Numbered from the stretch's first letter, positions 25,300-34,683 are shown. The stretch: DNA of 64,000 nt from Agrobacterium pusense (GCF_900102105.1 NZ_FNBB01000004.1:62001-126000), one strand, 5' to 3'. Notes: generated by a model not told the origin, from the letters alone. Numbers and translations are program-made.

Positions 25300-25986
25300 A
25301 TGCACAGCAAAGTCCCGCCGCAAAACCAGATTTTTTCGCAACAGTTTGCGGCCTTCCTGTTCGACATGGATGGCACACTCGTCAATTCGATCGCCGTCGT
25401 CGAGCGCGTATGGCGGGAGTGGGCAGTGGCGAATGGCATCGAGCCGAATGCCTTCCTGCAGCGCATTCACGGCATGCGAGCCTCGGAAGTTATCCGCCGT
25501 GAGGCCATTCCGGGTCTCGACGTGGATGAGCAGGCTGAAATGATCCTTCGTGCAGAGATGGATGATGTGGATGGCATTGTTCAGATACCGGGCGCCGGCG
25601 CTTTCCTCAAGTCGCTGCCGGCGGGCAAGTGGGCTATCGTGACGTCGGCCGTACGCGAACTGGCTGAACGCCGGCTCGCTGCGGCGGGCATTGCACCGCC
25701 GCCTGTCATGATCTGTGCGGAAGACGTGGTGAACGGCAAACCCGATCCTGAAGGCTATCGAAAAGCGGCCGAAAAGCTCGGCGTATCACCGCAAGACTGC
25801 ATCGTCTTCGAGGACGCCCCCGCCGGCATCCAGGCGGGGGAAAACATGGGGGCGTCAGTGGTGGTCATCAACGCCACCCATTCGCATCCTATCGAAACGC
25901 CACACCTTTCCATTGGCGGCTATGGTGAGGTGAATGTAATTATCGACGGCAAAGACGGCCTGAAGCTGGCGATGGGCAGGGGCTGA
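25300..25986 (+). CDS. HAD-superfamily sugar-phosphate phosphatase
   Basis: 228 residues of HAD subfamily IA with all four motifs: DMDGT at 22-26 (nucleophile Asp22, acid Asp24), VTSAV near 108, Lys in NGKPDPEGY near 147, and FEDAPAGIQAG near 170. The cap domain lies between motifs I and II. The nearest functional types are the YfbT/GPP-like phosphatases acting on small sugar or polyol phosphates; substrate unknown. Confidence 0.9.
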   Translation: MHSKVPPQNQIFSQQFAAFLFDMDGTLVNSIAVVERVWREWAVANGIEPNAFLQRIHGMRASEVIRREAIPGLDVDEQAEMILRAEMDDVDGIVQIPGAGAFLKSLPAGKWAIVTSAVRELAERRLAAAGIAPPPVMICAEDVVNGKPDPEGYRKAAEKLGVSPQDCIVFEDAPAGIQAGENMGASVVVINATHSHPIETPHLSIGGYGEVNVIIDGKDGLKLAMGRG

Positions 25987-26261
25987 AAAGCCTGCCCGCA
26001 AAGGGAAAGAAGCGATCGCTTGCCAGCCGATGTCGCGAACTGCTGGCAAGCCATCGCGCCCCGACATCATCCAAAACATTGAGAGAGGCAAAGTTTGCGA
26101 CTTTGCCGTCGTTCTCCACCGAGGGAATCCGGCTGCCCGGCCAGCTCGCGGCCAGAATGAGGAAATGGCGGAACCCCCGGGAGCCAGAGCCCCGGGGAGC
26201 GTGACAATACCGCCCCGCTGAGCCTCCTGACGACCTCCGTATATTTTTCATTAACGTCTAA
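25987..26261. other. Intergenic region before the GntR gene
   Basis: No gene seen. Contains an imperfect GC hairpin (CCCCGGG and CCCGGGG, about 26177-26200) without a T-run. With the promoter/operator that follows, the gap between genes is 368 bp. Confidence 0.4.
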
Positions 26262-26313
26262 TTGACAGCGTCGCCCAAATGCGCCCTAATGAAATTGGTA
26301 AGACAATCTTACC
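26262..26313 (+). promoter_or_regulatory. Promoter and palindromic operator of the GntR/TRAP operon
   Basis: TTGACA at 26262-26267, 17-bp spacer, CCTAAT at 26285-26290, then GGTAAG-ACAAT-CTTACC at 26297-26313. The palindrome covers the expected transcription start, the classic position for repression by the FCD-type GntR protein encoded 42 bp downstream. Confidence 0.7.
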
Positions 26314-26354
26314 GCTTGCGCGATTGGGGGAGACTTTCGCGCTGGGAGGATATC

Positions 26355-27071
26355 ATGTTTGTGGCTCTTGAGCCGCGCCGCCTTTACCGGCTGGTTGCGG
26401 AACAAATTCGCTTGCTCATCGAAAGCGGGGAACTGACGGACGGTCAGCGCCTGCCGGCGGAACGCGACCTTGCGGAACGCTTCGGCGTATCACGCCCCAC
26501 GGTGCGGGAAGCGCTTATCGTTCTTGAAGTGGAAGGCCATATCCATATTCGCATGGGTTCGGGCGTTTATGTAAACGCAACCGGCAAACAGGGGAAAGAA
26601 AAGCCAACAGTGCCGGATGCGCATGGGCCTTTCGAAATCCTGCAGGCGCGTTGCATCATCGAAAGCGCTATCGCGGAGGAAGCCGCACGGCTCGCCACGC
26701 CGGAATGCATCGTCAAACTGGATGACATCATCGAGCGCATGGCCGGCGCACTCGACAATTCACCGCAGGCGCTCAATCTCGACCGGGCCTTTCACACCGC
26801 CATCGCCGACATCATCGGCAACTCGGCGCTCAACCGCTTTACCGGCCTGATCTATGACGAGCGCAGCCTGTCACCCTTTTTCGAAAAGCTCGCCAGCTAT
26901 TTCGAAGGTCCGCACACCTGGAACCTCGCCGTGCAGGAACACCGGGTCATCCGCGACGCCATTGCCGCGAACGATCCGGAAGGTGCCCGGGAGGCGATGC
27001 GGCAGCATCTGACGCTGTCGCAGAAGAGATTTTCCGAAAGTTTCGGGGAGGAAACGCTCGGAGAAGAATAA
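26355..27071 (+). CDS. GntR-family regulator, FadR/FCD subgroup
   Basis: 238 residues. Winged HTH about 10-75 (LPAERDLAERFGVSRPTVREALIVLEVEG) and a helical FCD ligand domain about 95-220 with Asp/His positions (LDRAFHTAIADIIGN, VQEHRVIRDAIAA). In this subgroup (UxuR, ExuR, GntR relatives) the ligand is a sugar acid or organic acid held by a metal. GGGAGG precedes ATG 26355. It is first in line before TRAP transporter and mannonate dehydratase genes, implying a hexuronate/hexonate inducer. Confidence 0.92.
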   Translation: MFVALEPRRLYRLVAEQIRLLIESGELTDGQRLPAERDLAERFGVSRPTVREALIVLEVEGHIHIRMGSGVYVNATGKQGKEKPTVPDAHGPFEILQARCIIESAIAEEAARLATPECIVKLDDIIERMAGALDNSPQALNLDRAFHTAIADIIGNSALNRFTGLIYDERSLSPFFEKLASYFEGPHTWNLAVQEHRVIRDAIAANDPEGAREAMRQHLTLSQKRFSESFGEETLGEE

Positions 27072-27133
27072 CCGCCGCCGCAACCGGCGACGGGAAAAAC
27101 GGAAATCTGGCTTTAATTCGGGAGGAGTTAAGA

Positions 27134-28108
27134 ATGAAAATCAGATTGTCGACTTTGATGGGCGCAACAGCGGCCATCCTGCTCTCGGCGCTTGCGGCGC
27201 AGGCGCAGACCGCACTGAAATGGGCACATGTCTACGAGACCTCGGAGCCGTTCCATACGGATTCGGTCTGGGCCGCGGAAGAGATCGCCAAGCGCACAGA
27301 TGGCCGCTACAAGATCGATGTCTTTCCGGCCTCGCAGCTCGGCAAGGAAGCCGATATCAATCAGGGCCTGAAGATCGGCACGGTTGATATCATCATTTCC
27401 GGGTCGAGCTTTGCCGCGCGTGACTCCAAGCCGATCGGCGTCACCTATTTCCCTTACATCTTCCGCGATCCGAGCCATCTGATCGCCTATACCAAAAGCG
27501 ATATCTTCAAGCGGCTCGCGAAGGGTTACGAAGACAAGACCGGTAACCATATCGCTGCCGTCAGCTATTACGGCACACGCCACACAACATCGAACAAGCC
27601 GATTGCCACCTGTGCCGACATGGGCGGGCTGAAAATGCGCGTGCCTGATGTTCCCGCCTATCTCGCCATGCCACGCGCCTGCGGCGCTAACACGACCCCG
27701 ATTGCATTTGCGGAAGTCTATCTGGCGCTGCAGAACGGCACCGTCGACGCACAGGAAAACCCGCTGACCACCATTGAGGCAAAGAAGTTCTTCGAAGTGC
27801 AGAAGAACATCGTTCTGACAGGCCACATCGTCGACCACCTCAACACGGTAATCTCGAAGAACCTGTGGTCCAAGCTGTCAGATGAAGACAAGAAAATCTT
27901 TACCGAAGTCATGCAGCAGGCTGCCGAGCGCACCACCAAGACCATCGAAGGCCGCGAGAAAAGCCTCGTCGAAGACTTCAAGAAGCGCGGCCTGACCGTC
28001 GCCGAAGTCGACAAGGCCGACTTCGAGAAGAATGTCCTCGAAAAAGTGAAGTTTGAGGACTTCGGTTACGACAAGGCCGACTGGGAAGCCATTCGCGCCG
28101 TCAAGTGA
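27134..28108 (+). CDS. TRAP transporter substrate-binding protein (DctP)
   Basis: 324 residues, signal peptide cleaved near residue 24 (LAAQA-Q). DctP family: LKWAHVYETSEPFHTDSVWAAEE, then GGLKMRVPDVPAYLAM, which carries the arginine that salt-bridges the ligand carboxylate, and FAEVYLALQNGTVDAQENP. Captures an acidic sugar for the DctQM pair downstream. GGAGG sets the start. Confidence 0.94.
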   Translation: MKIRLSTLMGATAAILLSALAAQAQTALKWAHVYETSEPFHTDSVWAAEEIAKRTDGRYKIDVFPASQLGKEADINQGLKIGTVDIIISGSSFAARDSKPIGVTYFPYIFRDPSHLIAYTKSDIFKRLAKGYEDKTGNHIAAVSYYGTRHTTSNKPIATCADMGGLKMRVPDVPAYLAMPRACGANTTPIAFAEVYLALQNGTVDAQENPLTTIEAKKFFEVQKNIVLTGHIVDHLNTVISKNLWSKLSDEDKKIFTEVMQQAAERTTKTIEGREKSLVEDFKKRGLTVAEVDKADFEKNVLEKVKFEDFGYDKADWEAIRAVK

Positions 28109-28117
28109 AGCAAGATC

Positions 28118-28141
28118 CGGTGCGGCCCTCTTGCCGCACCG
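28118..28141 (+). promoter_or_regulatory. Intercistronic hairpin after dctP
   Basis: CGGTGCGG-8 nt-CCGCACCG, a perfect 8-bp stem without a strong U-run in the 60-bp dctP-dctQ gap. Likely stabilises dctP mRNA or attenuates read-through. Confidence 0.6.
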
Positions 28142-28168
28142 CCCTTTCTCTCCAGACGGGATATCTCA

Positions 28169-28741
28169 ATGTCGCAGGAAATTCATACTCAGGTCACGCC
28201 TGAGGAACTCGCCCATACGTTCGACGAGGCGCCGCCGGAGGTCGATCTCAAGGTTTATTCATTCGAAGACTGGGTCACGCTTGGCCTCTTCTGGCTGATG
28301 ACAGGTTGCGTGTTCCTCCAGTTCTTCACCCGCTACGTGCTCAATGACAGCTACGCCTGGACGGAAGAAATCGCCGTCAACTGCCTGATCGGCGTCGTCT
28401 TTTTAGGTTCGGTCATGTGCGTGCGCATGTCGCGCCACATCCAGGTGGATGTGCTTTATCACTATGTGCCGCCGCAGGTGGCCCGCGCCATGTCGATCCT
28501 CGTCGATGTGCTTCGGATCCTGTTCTTCGCCTACACCTCTTGGCTGATGTGGCGCTACATGGAAATCGTCGCGGATGAGGAGATGGTCACCGTCGCCCTG
28601 CCGCGCAGCATCGTCTTTTATACGGTTCTGGCCGCTTTCGTTCTGATGTTCTTCCGGTCGGTACAGGTCTTCATCGCCAATATGCAGCGCGGTTATTCCG
28701 TTCTGGAGCGGCCCGAAGAATTCCAGAGCGCGGGGGATTGA
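28169..28741 (+). CDS. TRAP transporter small permease (DctQ)
   Basis: 190 residues with four transmembrane helices (about 42-62, 75-95, 112-135, 150-172), longer than usual because of a 35-residue acidic N-terminal tail (TPEELAHTFDEAPPEVDLK). The DctQ hallmark FFTRYVLNDSYAWTEEIA is present. Starts 60 bp after dctP; dctM follows after 4 bp. Confidence 0.92.
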   Translation: MSQEIHTQVTPEELAHTFDEAPPEVDLKVYSFEDWVTLGLFWLMTGCVFLQFFTRYVLNDSYAWTEEIAVNCLIGVVFLGSVMCVRMSRHIQVDVLYHYVPPQVARAMSILVDVLRILFFAYTSWLMWRYMEIVADEEMVTVALPRSIVFYTVLAAFVLMFFRSVQVFIANMQRGYSVLERPEEFQSAGD

Positions 28742-28745
28742 TCAC

Positions 28746-30152
28746 ATGCTGCTTCTCATCGGCTCCTTTCTTCTCCTGATGGTGATCGGCCTGCCGGTCG
28801 CCATTTCCATGGCCTCGGCTTCTCTGCTCTACATCGTGTTTTATAATGTCGCGCCCGATATCATAGCGGCGCAGCGCCTGATCGCGGGTGTGGAAAGCTT
28901 CCCGCTGTTGGCCGTGCCATTTTTCATCCTTGCCGGTAATCTCATGAACACGGCCGGCGTGACGGGACGTATCTATTCCTTCGCCGTCGCGCTCGTCGGC
29001 TGGATGAAGGGTGGTCTCGCCCAGGTCAACATCATCGGTTCGGTGATCTTTTCCGGCATGTCGGGAACCGCGCTTGCAGATGCGGCCGGTATCGGAACCA
29101 TCGAGATCAAGGCCATGAAGGATCACGGGTATCCGGTCGAAGCGGCCGTCGGCGTCACCGCCGCCTCCGCAACGCTCGGCCCGATCTTCCCGCCATCGCT
29201 GCCCTTCGTCATTTACGGCATGATGGCCAATGTCTCGATCGGAGCACTGTTCATGGCTGGCATCATTCCCGGCGTCGTCATGACGCTTCTGATGATGATC
29301 ACGGTCGCCGTCTTTGCCTATGTCAAAGGCTGGGGCTCCGATACACCATTCAGCCTCAGAACGATCTTCGGCGCATCGATTGAAGTCTTCGTGGTGATGA
29401 TGGTGCCGCTCGGCATCTATATCCTCACGGCGCTTGGTCTTTCCCTCAACCTGTCGATCCTGATCGTGCTGGTCATCCTGCTCGCCTGCGACTGGTATTT
29501 CGACTTCTCAGCCGTGATGGCGCTGATGACGCCCGTGATCCTGATCGGCGGCATGACCATGGGCTGGTTCACACCGACGGAGGCAGCCGTCGCGGCCGTT
29601 CTCTGGTCACTGTTCCTCGGCCTCGTCCGCTATCGCACGATGACCTTCAAGACGCTGGCGAAATCGACCTTCGATACGATCGAAACCACCGCATCGGTGC
29701 TCTTCATCGTCGCGGCGGCCTCGGTCTTCGCATGGCTGTTGACCGTCAGCCAGGCAGCGCAGCTTCTGTCGGCGGCGATTCTCACGATCACGGACAGCAA
29801 GTGGATTTTCCTGGTGCTGGTCAATCTCCTGATGCTGTTCGTGGGCTGCTTCCTCGATACGATTGCGGCCATCACCATCCTCGTGCCGATCCTTCTGCCG
29901 CTGGTGCTGCAGTTTCATATCGATCCGGTGCATTTCGGCCTCATCATCACGCTCAACCTGATGATCGGTCTGCTGCATCCGCCGCTCGGCATGGTGCTGT
30001 TCGTGCTCTCGCGCGTGGCGAAACTCTCCGTCGAACGCACGACCATGGCCATCCTGCCCTGGCTGGTGCCGCTATTCGTGGCGCTGCTGTTGATCACGTT
30101 CGTTCCGGCAATCACCCTGTGGCTGCCGACCGAAATGGGCCTGATCCGCTGA
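28746..30152 (+). CDS. TRAP transporter large permease (DctM)
   Basis: 468 residues, somewhat longer than the usual 425-430. About 12 helices; conserved FFILAGNLMNTAGVTGRI, SGTALADAAGIGTIEIKAMK, ASATLGPIFPPSLPFVIYG and NLMIGLLHPPLGMVLFV. Forms the Na+-coupled elevator channel with DctQ. The extra length lies mainly around residues 180-260. A strong hairpin separates it from the dehydrogenase gene. Confidence 0.93.
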   Translation: MLLLIGSFLLLMVIGLPVAISMASASLLYIVFYNVAPDIIAAQRLIAGVESFPLLAVPFFILAGNLMNTAGVTGRIYSFAVALVGWMKGGLAQVNIIGSVIFSGMSGTALADAAGIGTIEIKAMKDHGYPVEAAVGVTAASATLGPIFPPSLPFVIYGMMANVSIGALFMAGIIPGVVMTLLMMITVAVFAYVKGWGSDTPFSLRTIFGASIEVFVVMMVPLGIYILTALGLSLNLSILIVLVILLACDWYFDFSAVMALMTPVILIGGMTMGWFTPTEAAVAAVLWSLFLGLVRYRTMTFKTLAKSTFDTIETTASVLFIVAAASVFAWLLTVSQAAQLLSAAILTITDSKWIFLVLVNLLMLFVGCFLDTIAAITILVPILLPLVLQFHIDPVHFGLIITLNLMIGLLHPPLGMVLFVLSRVAKLSVERTTMAILPWLVPLFVALLLITFVPAITLWLPTEMGLIR

Positions 30153-30165
30153 CGCGGCACCCTGC

Positions 30166-30187
30166 CCGCGCGGTTCGCCGCGCGGGG
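30166..30187 (+). promoter_or_regulatory. Hairpin with TTCG tetraloop after dctM
   Basis: CCCGCGCGG-TTCG-CCGCGCGGG: a perfect 9-bp stem closed by a stable TTCG loop, followed by GTCATCATT rather than a U-run. Probably an mRNA-protecting or attenuating element inside the operon. Confidence 0.65.
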
Positions 30188-30221
30188 TCATCATTCCATA
30201 TCAAGACATGAGGGCATGGTC

Positions 30222-31289
30222 ATGCAGACCCGCGTGGCACGTCTATACGGCGAGAAGGACATTCGCGTCGAAACAGAGAATCTCGCTGAGCCGGGACCCG
30301 GCGAGGTGCTGCTCGCCATGGCAGCGGGTGGCATCTGCGGCTCCGATCTCCATTATTATCAGGATGGTGGTTTTGGCCCGGTCAGGGTGCGCGAACCGAT
30401 CATCTCCGGGCATGAGGCATCCGGCCATGTGCGGGCGCTGGGGAAAGGCGTCAGCGGGCTCGCCATCGGCCAGCTCGTCGCCGTTGATCCCTCGCAACCC
30501 TGCAGCCATTGCCAGTTCTGCCTGAAGGGCCAGCCGATCCATTGCCTCGACATGCGCTTCATGGGCAGCGCCATGCGCCTGCCGCACGAACAGGGCATGT
30601 TTCGCGACCGGCTGGTGGTTACAGCCAAACAATGCGCGCCATTTCCAGCCGATACCTCAGCTGCTGAAGCGGCCTGCACCGAGCCGCTTGCAGTCTGTCT
30701 GCATGCCGTCGCCCAGGCGGGCGATCTCACCGGCGCTAAGGTGCTGGTGACGGGAGCCGGCCCAATCGGCCTCTTGACCATCGCCGCCGCCCGCCATGCG
30801 GGCGCAGGTATCATCGTCGCAACCGATCTGACCGATGCGGCGCTGGAACGCGCACCAGCCATGGGTGCGGACCGCACGATCAATGTCGCAAAGGACGCCG
30901 AGGCGCTTTTGCCCTACCAGGATGACAAGGGATATTTCGACGTCATTTTCGATTGCTCTGCGGCAGGCCCCGCGCTCCGCACCGCCTTTGCCTGCGTGCG
31001 CCCGCGCGGCACCATCGTACAGGTGGGCGTAACCGGTGACATTACCATTCCGCTCAATGCGCTGGTTGGCAAAGAAATCCTCTGGCGCGGTTCGCAGCGC
31101 TTTCATGATGAATTCGCCATCGCCGCCGGGCTGATCTCAACGCGCAAGATCGATGTGCGGCCGATCATTTCCCACAGCTTCCCGCTTGATGAGGCGAAGG
31201 CCGCATTCGAGCAGGCCGGAGACCGCTCGGCCGCCTGCAAGGTGCAACTGACTTTTTCCGCAGACGGAATTTTTGAGGACGAAAGATGA
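30222..31289 (+). CDS. Zinc alcohol dehydrogenase, L-idonate/L-gulonate 5-dehydrogenase-like
   Basis: 355 residues of the medium-chain dehydrogenase family. Catalytic zinc ligands in GGICGSDLH and ISGHEASG; structural zinc Cys4 in PCSHCQFCLKGQPIHC; Rossmann GAGPIGLL. Closest functional types oxidise L-idonate or L-gulonate at C5, the second giving D-fructuronate. GAGGG eight bases before ATG 30222 is preferred to the ATG two codons earlier. Its stop overlaps the uxuA-like start (ATGA). Confidence 0.86.
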   Translation: MQTRVARLYGEKDIRVETENLAEPGPGEVLLAMAAGGICGSDLHYYQDGGFGPVRVREPIISGHEASGHVRALGKGVSGLAIGQLVAVDPSQPCSHCQFCLKGQPIHCLDMRFMGSAMRLPHEQGMFRDRLVVTAKQCAPFPADTSAAEAACTEPLAVCLHAVAQAGDLTGAKVLVTGAGPIGLLTIAAARHAGAGIIVATDLTDAALERAPAMGADRTINVAKDAEALLPYQDDKGYFDVIFDCSAAGPALRTAFACVRPRGTIVQVGVTGDITIPLNALVGKEILWRGSQRFHDEFAIAAGLISTRKIDVRPIISHSFPLDEAKAAFEQAGDRSAACKVQLTFSADGIFEDER

Positions 31290-32494
31290 GACATACATGG
31301 CGCTGGTTCGGCCCGGTCGACAAGGTCACGGTTCAGGATGCGGCTCAGGCGGGTGCGGAAGGCATTGTCAGCGCGTTGCACCACATCGCCACCGGCGATG
31401 TCTGGCCGGTGGACGAAATAACCAGGCGGCATGAGGCCATCAAGGCCGGCGGGCTTTATTGGGACGTGGTGGAAAGCGTGCCAGTCTCCGAGGACATCAA
31501 GACCCAGACGGGCGACTGGAAAACCCATATCGCCAACTGGCAGGAAACGCTGCGCCGCCTCTCGGTATCAGGCATCCGCACCGTCTGTTACAACTTCATG
31601 CCCGTGCTGGACTGGACCCGCACCGACCTGCGCTGGGAAACGAAACACGGCGCGAAAGCGATGCGCTTCGACCTTACGGATTTCGCTGCCTTTGATATTC
31701 ACATTCTCAAGCGCCCGGACGCGACACGGGATTATCCTGGCTGGTTGCTGGAGGATGCGGCAAAGCGGTTCACCGAGATGCCCGACACAAAAATCGTCGC
31801 GCTATCGCGCAATATCGGCGCTGGCCTGCCCGGCTCGGCGGATGGTTATACCCTGCCGGAACTCATCGAAAAGCTGCGTTCCTACCATGGCGTTAATCGC
31901 GAAAGGCTGCAGCAGAACCTGATCGACTTTCTCTCCGAGGTGACGCCGGTTGCCGAAGACGTCGGCATCAACATCTGCGCCCATGGCGATGATCCGCCCT
32001 GGCCGCTTCTCGGCCTGCCGCGTATTCTCTCAACGGAGACGGATTACGCCCATATGCTGTCGCAGGTCGACAGCCGCGCCAACGGCGTCACGCTCTGCAC
32101 CGGCTCTCTCGGTGCGCGCGCGGATAACGACCTGCCCTTTATCGCCAGCCGTTTTGCAGATCGAATCCATTTCGTGCATCTGCGCAACGTGACGCGCGAC
32201 ACGGACACCGTGCCCTGCTCCTTCTTCGAGGACGAACATCTGGAAGGCGGAACCGACATGGTCGCCGTCATTGCCGCCCTCCTCACCGAAGAAGCCCGCC
32301 GGCGAGCGGAGGGCCGTGAAGACCACACCATTCCGATGCGGCCGGATCACGGGCAGGAAATTCTCGACGACCTCACGCGCGGCGCCCAGCCCGGTTACCC
32401 CGCCATTGGGCGATTGAAGGGGTTGGCTGAGCTGCGCGGCATCGAGCGCACGCTGTCACACAGCCACTTCGGTCTCGCGAATGGGAATGGCTAA
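31286..32494 (+). CDS. uxuA: D-mannonate dehydratase
   Basis: 402 residues matching UxuA: MRHTWRWFGPVDKVT at the N-terminus, AGAEGIVSALHHI, CYNFMPVLDWTRTDL, NICAHGDDPPW and IPMRPDHGQEI, which supply metal-binding and catalytic residues. Converts D-mannonate to 2-keto-3-deoxygluconate. Its usual partner UxuB (fructuronate reductase) is not in the window; the Zn-dehydrogenase could feed the pathway at fructuronate, with the reductase elsewhere. Confidence 0.95.
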   Translation: MRHTWRWFGPVDKVTVQDAAQAGAEGIVSALHHIATGDVWPVDEITRRHEAIKAGGLYWDVVESVPVSEDIKTQTGDWKTHIANWQETLRRLSVSGIRTVCYNFMPVLDWTRTDLRWETKHGAKAMRFDLTDFAAFDIHILKRPDATRDYPGWLLEDAAKRFTEMPDTKIVALSRNIGAGLPGSADGYTLPELIEKLRSYHGVNRERLQQNLIDFLSEVTPVAEDVGINICAHGDDPPWPLLGLPRILSTETDYAHMLSQVDSRANGVTLCTGSLGARADNDLPFIASRFADRIHFVHLRNVTRDTDTVPCSFFEDEHLEGGTDMVAVIAALLTEEARRRAEGREDHTIPMRPDHGQEILDDLTRGAQPGYPAIGRLKGLAELRGIERTLSHSHFGLANGNG

Positions 32495-32520
32495 TCGGAA
32501 ATCTGACCGCAGGGGATGTG

Positions 32521-32874
32521 TCAGCCTGCGGCCATCTTCGCCCGAAACATGAGGTAGGAATAGGCGGCCAATCCGCCGGCAACAGCCCCGGCGGCCTTCA
32601 CGGCTGCGTCGGTCAGATGCGGATGGCGTGTCGGCGACAGGAATTGCAGCGCCTCGATGCCAAAAGCCGCAACAATGCCCGCGATGATGATGGCAAGCCA
32701 GTAACGCGGATAGGCGAGCACGAAGGCGGCCGAACAGAGGGCGAAGGCACCTGCGCGGTCGATGCCAACCGTCGTCAATGTGTGGGGCCTCAGCCCAATG
32801 GGGCTGACAGTCACGATTACAATCAGCAGAAGAAGCGACCAGGCAACATATTTCGGAAATCTGTTTGTCATCAT
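32521..32874 (-). CDS. VanZ-like membrane protein
   Basis: 117 residues with three to four helices; VTVSPIGLRPHTL after helix 1 and GIEALQFLSPTRHPHLTDAAVKAAGA near the C-terminus match the VanZ-like family. Function in non-resistant bacteria is unknown. Convergent with uxuA; an inverted repeat CCGCAGG/CCTGCGG (32507-32531) spans the junction and its own stop codon. Confidence 0.82.
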   Translation of the reverse strand: MMTNRFPKYVAWSLLLLIVIVTVSPIGLRPHTLTTVGIDRAGAFALCSAAFVLAYPRYWLAIIIAGIVAAFGIEALQFLSPTRHPHLTDAAVKAAGAVAGGLAAYSYLMFRAKMAAG

Positions 32875-33117
32875 GGCGTCACATTAGAGCGTCGTGTGCG
32901 TAAACGGAAGCAGGTCTTTTTCACGCTTCGCCCAATTAATCACACTTTTTGGTCAGATAGTTGAAAAACCGGCTTTCGCTCAGGCCCTACAAGGGCTAAG
33001 GCAGAAGGCAACCGGGCGAGGATCGCGGCTGATGGCGCTTGCGCTGTCGCCTTTCGGTGCAACGTCACGGTGTCGGGTGGGTTTTCCACACAGGATCAGT
33101 TTTCAGGGAAGAGCACA

Positions 33118-34629
33118 ATGAGTTTCAAGCCGCACGGCAAACATCTGGTTGCAGGAGAATGGGTCGCAACGGAAGCAAAATTCCGCAGCGAGCCTGCACA
33201 TGGCGAAGCTTTCGATTTTTCGGTCGGCACCGTCGATCTGGTGAATGCCGCCTGTGAGGCAGCTGAAGAAGCCTTCTGGAGCTACGGTTACACCACCCGC
33301 GAAGAGCGCGCCGCATTCCTCGACACCATCGCCGATGAGATCGAAGCCCGCGCCGACGCCATCACCGAAATCGGTTCCTCCGAAACTGGCCTGCCCGCTG
33401 CCCGTCTGCAGGGCGAACGTGGCCGCACCGTCGGTCAGCTCCGCCTGTTTGCCTCGCATATCCGCAAGGGCGACTATCTCGATCGTCGCCACGACGAAGC
33501 ACTGCCGGATCGCCAGCCGCTGCCGCGCCCGGATATCCGCCTGATGCAGCGTCCGATCGGCCCTGTCGCCGTTTTCGGCGCGTCGAACTTCCCGCTCGCC
33601 TTCTCCACGGCCGGTGGTGACACCGCTGCGGCTCTGGCTGCCGGTTGCCCTGTTGTCGTCAAGGGTCACTCCGCCCATCCCGGCACCGGTGAAATCGTTG
33701 CCGAAGCGGTTCTTGCCGCCGTCAAGAAGCACAATCTGCATCCCGGCGTCTTCTCGCTGATCCAGGGCGGCCGTCGCGATGTCGGTTCCGCGCTCGTGCA
33801 GCATCCGCGCATCAAGGCGGTCGGTTTCACCGGTTCGCTCGCCGGCGGCCGCGCACTATTCGATCTCTGCGCCCAGCGCCCCGAGCCGATCCCCTTCTTC
33901 GGCGAACTGGGTTCGGTCAACCCGATGTTCCTGCTACCAGAAGCCGTTGCCAACCGCGGCGAAGCCATTGCCAAGGGCTGGGCCGGTTCGCTCACCATGG
34001 GTGCGGGCCAGTTCTGCACCAACCCGGGCATTGCCGTCATCCTCTCCGAGCAGGCGGATGCGGTTGCTGAAACCGCACGCGTCGCTCTTTCCGAAGTTGG
34101 CCCGCAGGTCATGCTGACCGACGGCATCGCCGCCGCCTATCGTGATGGCCGTGATCGTATCGCTGCCGGCAACGGCGTGCGCGACGTGCTGACCACCACC
34201 TGCAACCTGCGCAATGCAACGCCGTATCTCTATCGGGTCGCAGGCAAGGACTGGGTTGCCAACCATGCGCTTGCTGAAGAAGTCTTCGGACCCCTTGGCC
34301 TGATCGTGACTGTTGATAGCACCGAAGAAATGCTTGAGGTTGCCAAGAGCTTCGAAGGCCAGCTGACGGCGACCATGCATCTCGATGCAGGCGACGCCGA
34401 ACTTGGTCGCAAGCTGCTGCCGATCCTGGAACGCAAGGCGGGCCGCGTTCTCGCCAACGGTTTCCCGACCGGCGTGGAAGTTTCCGAAGCCATGGTTCAC
34501 GGTGGCCCCTACCCGGCCTCCACGAACTTCGGCGCAACCTCTGTCGGCACCATGTCGATCCGCCGCTTCATGCGCCCGGTTTCCTATCAGAACATTCCCT
34601 CGGACGTTCTGCCGGAAGATATTCGCTAA
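33118..34629 (+). CDS. Alpha-ketoglutarate semialdehyde (2,5-dioxovalerate)-type dehydrogenase
   Basis: 503 residues of the aldehyde dehydrogenase superfamily. General base Glu in FFGELGSVNPMF and catalytic Cys in MGAGQFCTNPG, with the GSVNP and FGASNFPLAFS signatures of type III semialdehyde dehydrogenases from glucarate, arabinose or hydroxyproline degradation. Product would be 2-oxoglutarate. GGGAAG precedes ATG 33118. Codon choice looks highly biased (GGC/CTG/ATC-rich), suggesting high expression. Clean terminator follows. Confidence 0.9.
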   Translation: MSFKPHGKHLVAGEWVATEAKFRSEPAHGEAFDFSVGTVDLVNAACEAAEEAFWSYGYTTREERAAFLDTIADEIEARADAITEIGSSETGLPAARLQGERGRTVGQLRLFASHIRKGDYLDRRHDEALPDRQPLPRPDIRLMQRPIGPVAVFGASNFPLAFSTAGGDTAAALAAGCPVVVKGHSAHPGTGEIVAEAVLAAVKKHNLHPGVFSLIQGGRRDVGSALVQHPRIKAVGFTGSLAGGRALFDLCAQRPEPIPFFGELGSVNPMFLLPEAVANRGEAIAKGWAGSLTMGAGQFCTNPGIAVILSEQADAVAETARVALSEVGPQVMLTDGIAAAYRDGRDRIAAGNGVRDVLTTTCNLRNATPYLYRVAGKDWVANHALAEEVFGPLGLIVTVDSTEEMLEVAKSFEGQLTATMHLDAGDAELGRKLLPILERKAGRVLANGFPTGVEVSEAMVHGGPYPASTNFGATSVGTMSIRRFMRPVSYQNIPSDVLPEDIR

Positions 34630-34635
34630 TAAAAA

Positions 34636-34661
34636 AGGGGAGGCGCTCACACGCCTCCCCT
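34636..34661. terminator. Bidirectional terminator
   Basis: AGGGGAGGCG-6 nt-CGCCTCCCCT, preceded by six A's and followed by GTTCTT. On the minus strand the stem is followed by TTTTTT. Serves both the aldehyde dehydrogenase gene and the leftward TRAP operon. Confidence 0.88.
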
Positions 34662-34683
34662 GTTCTTCGTCTGACCCGTAGTC

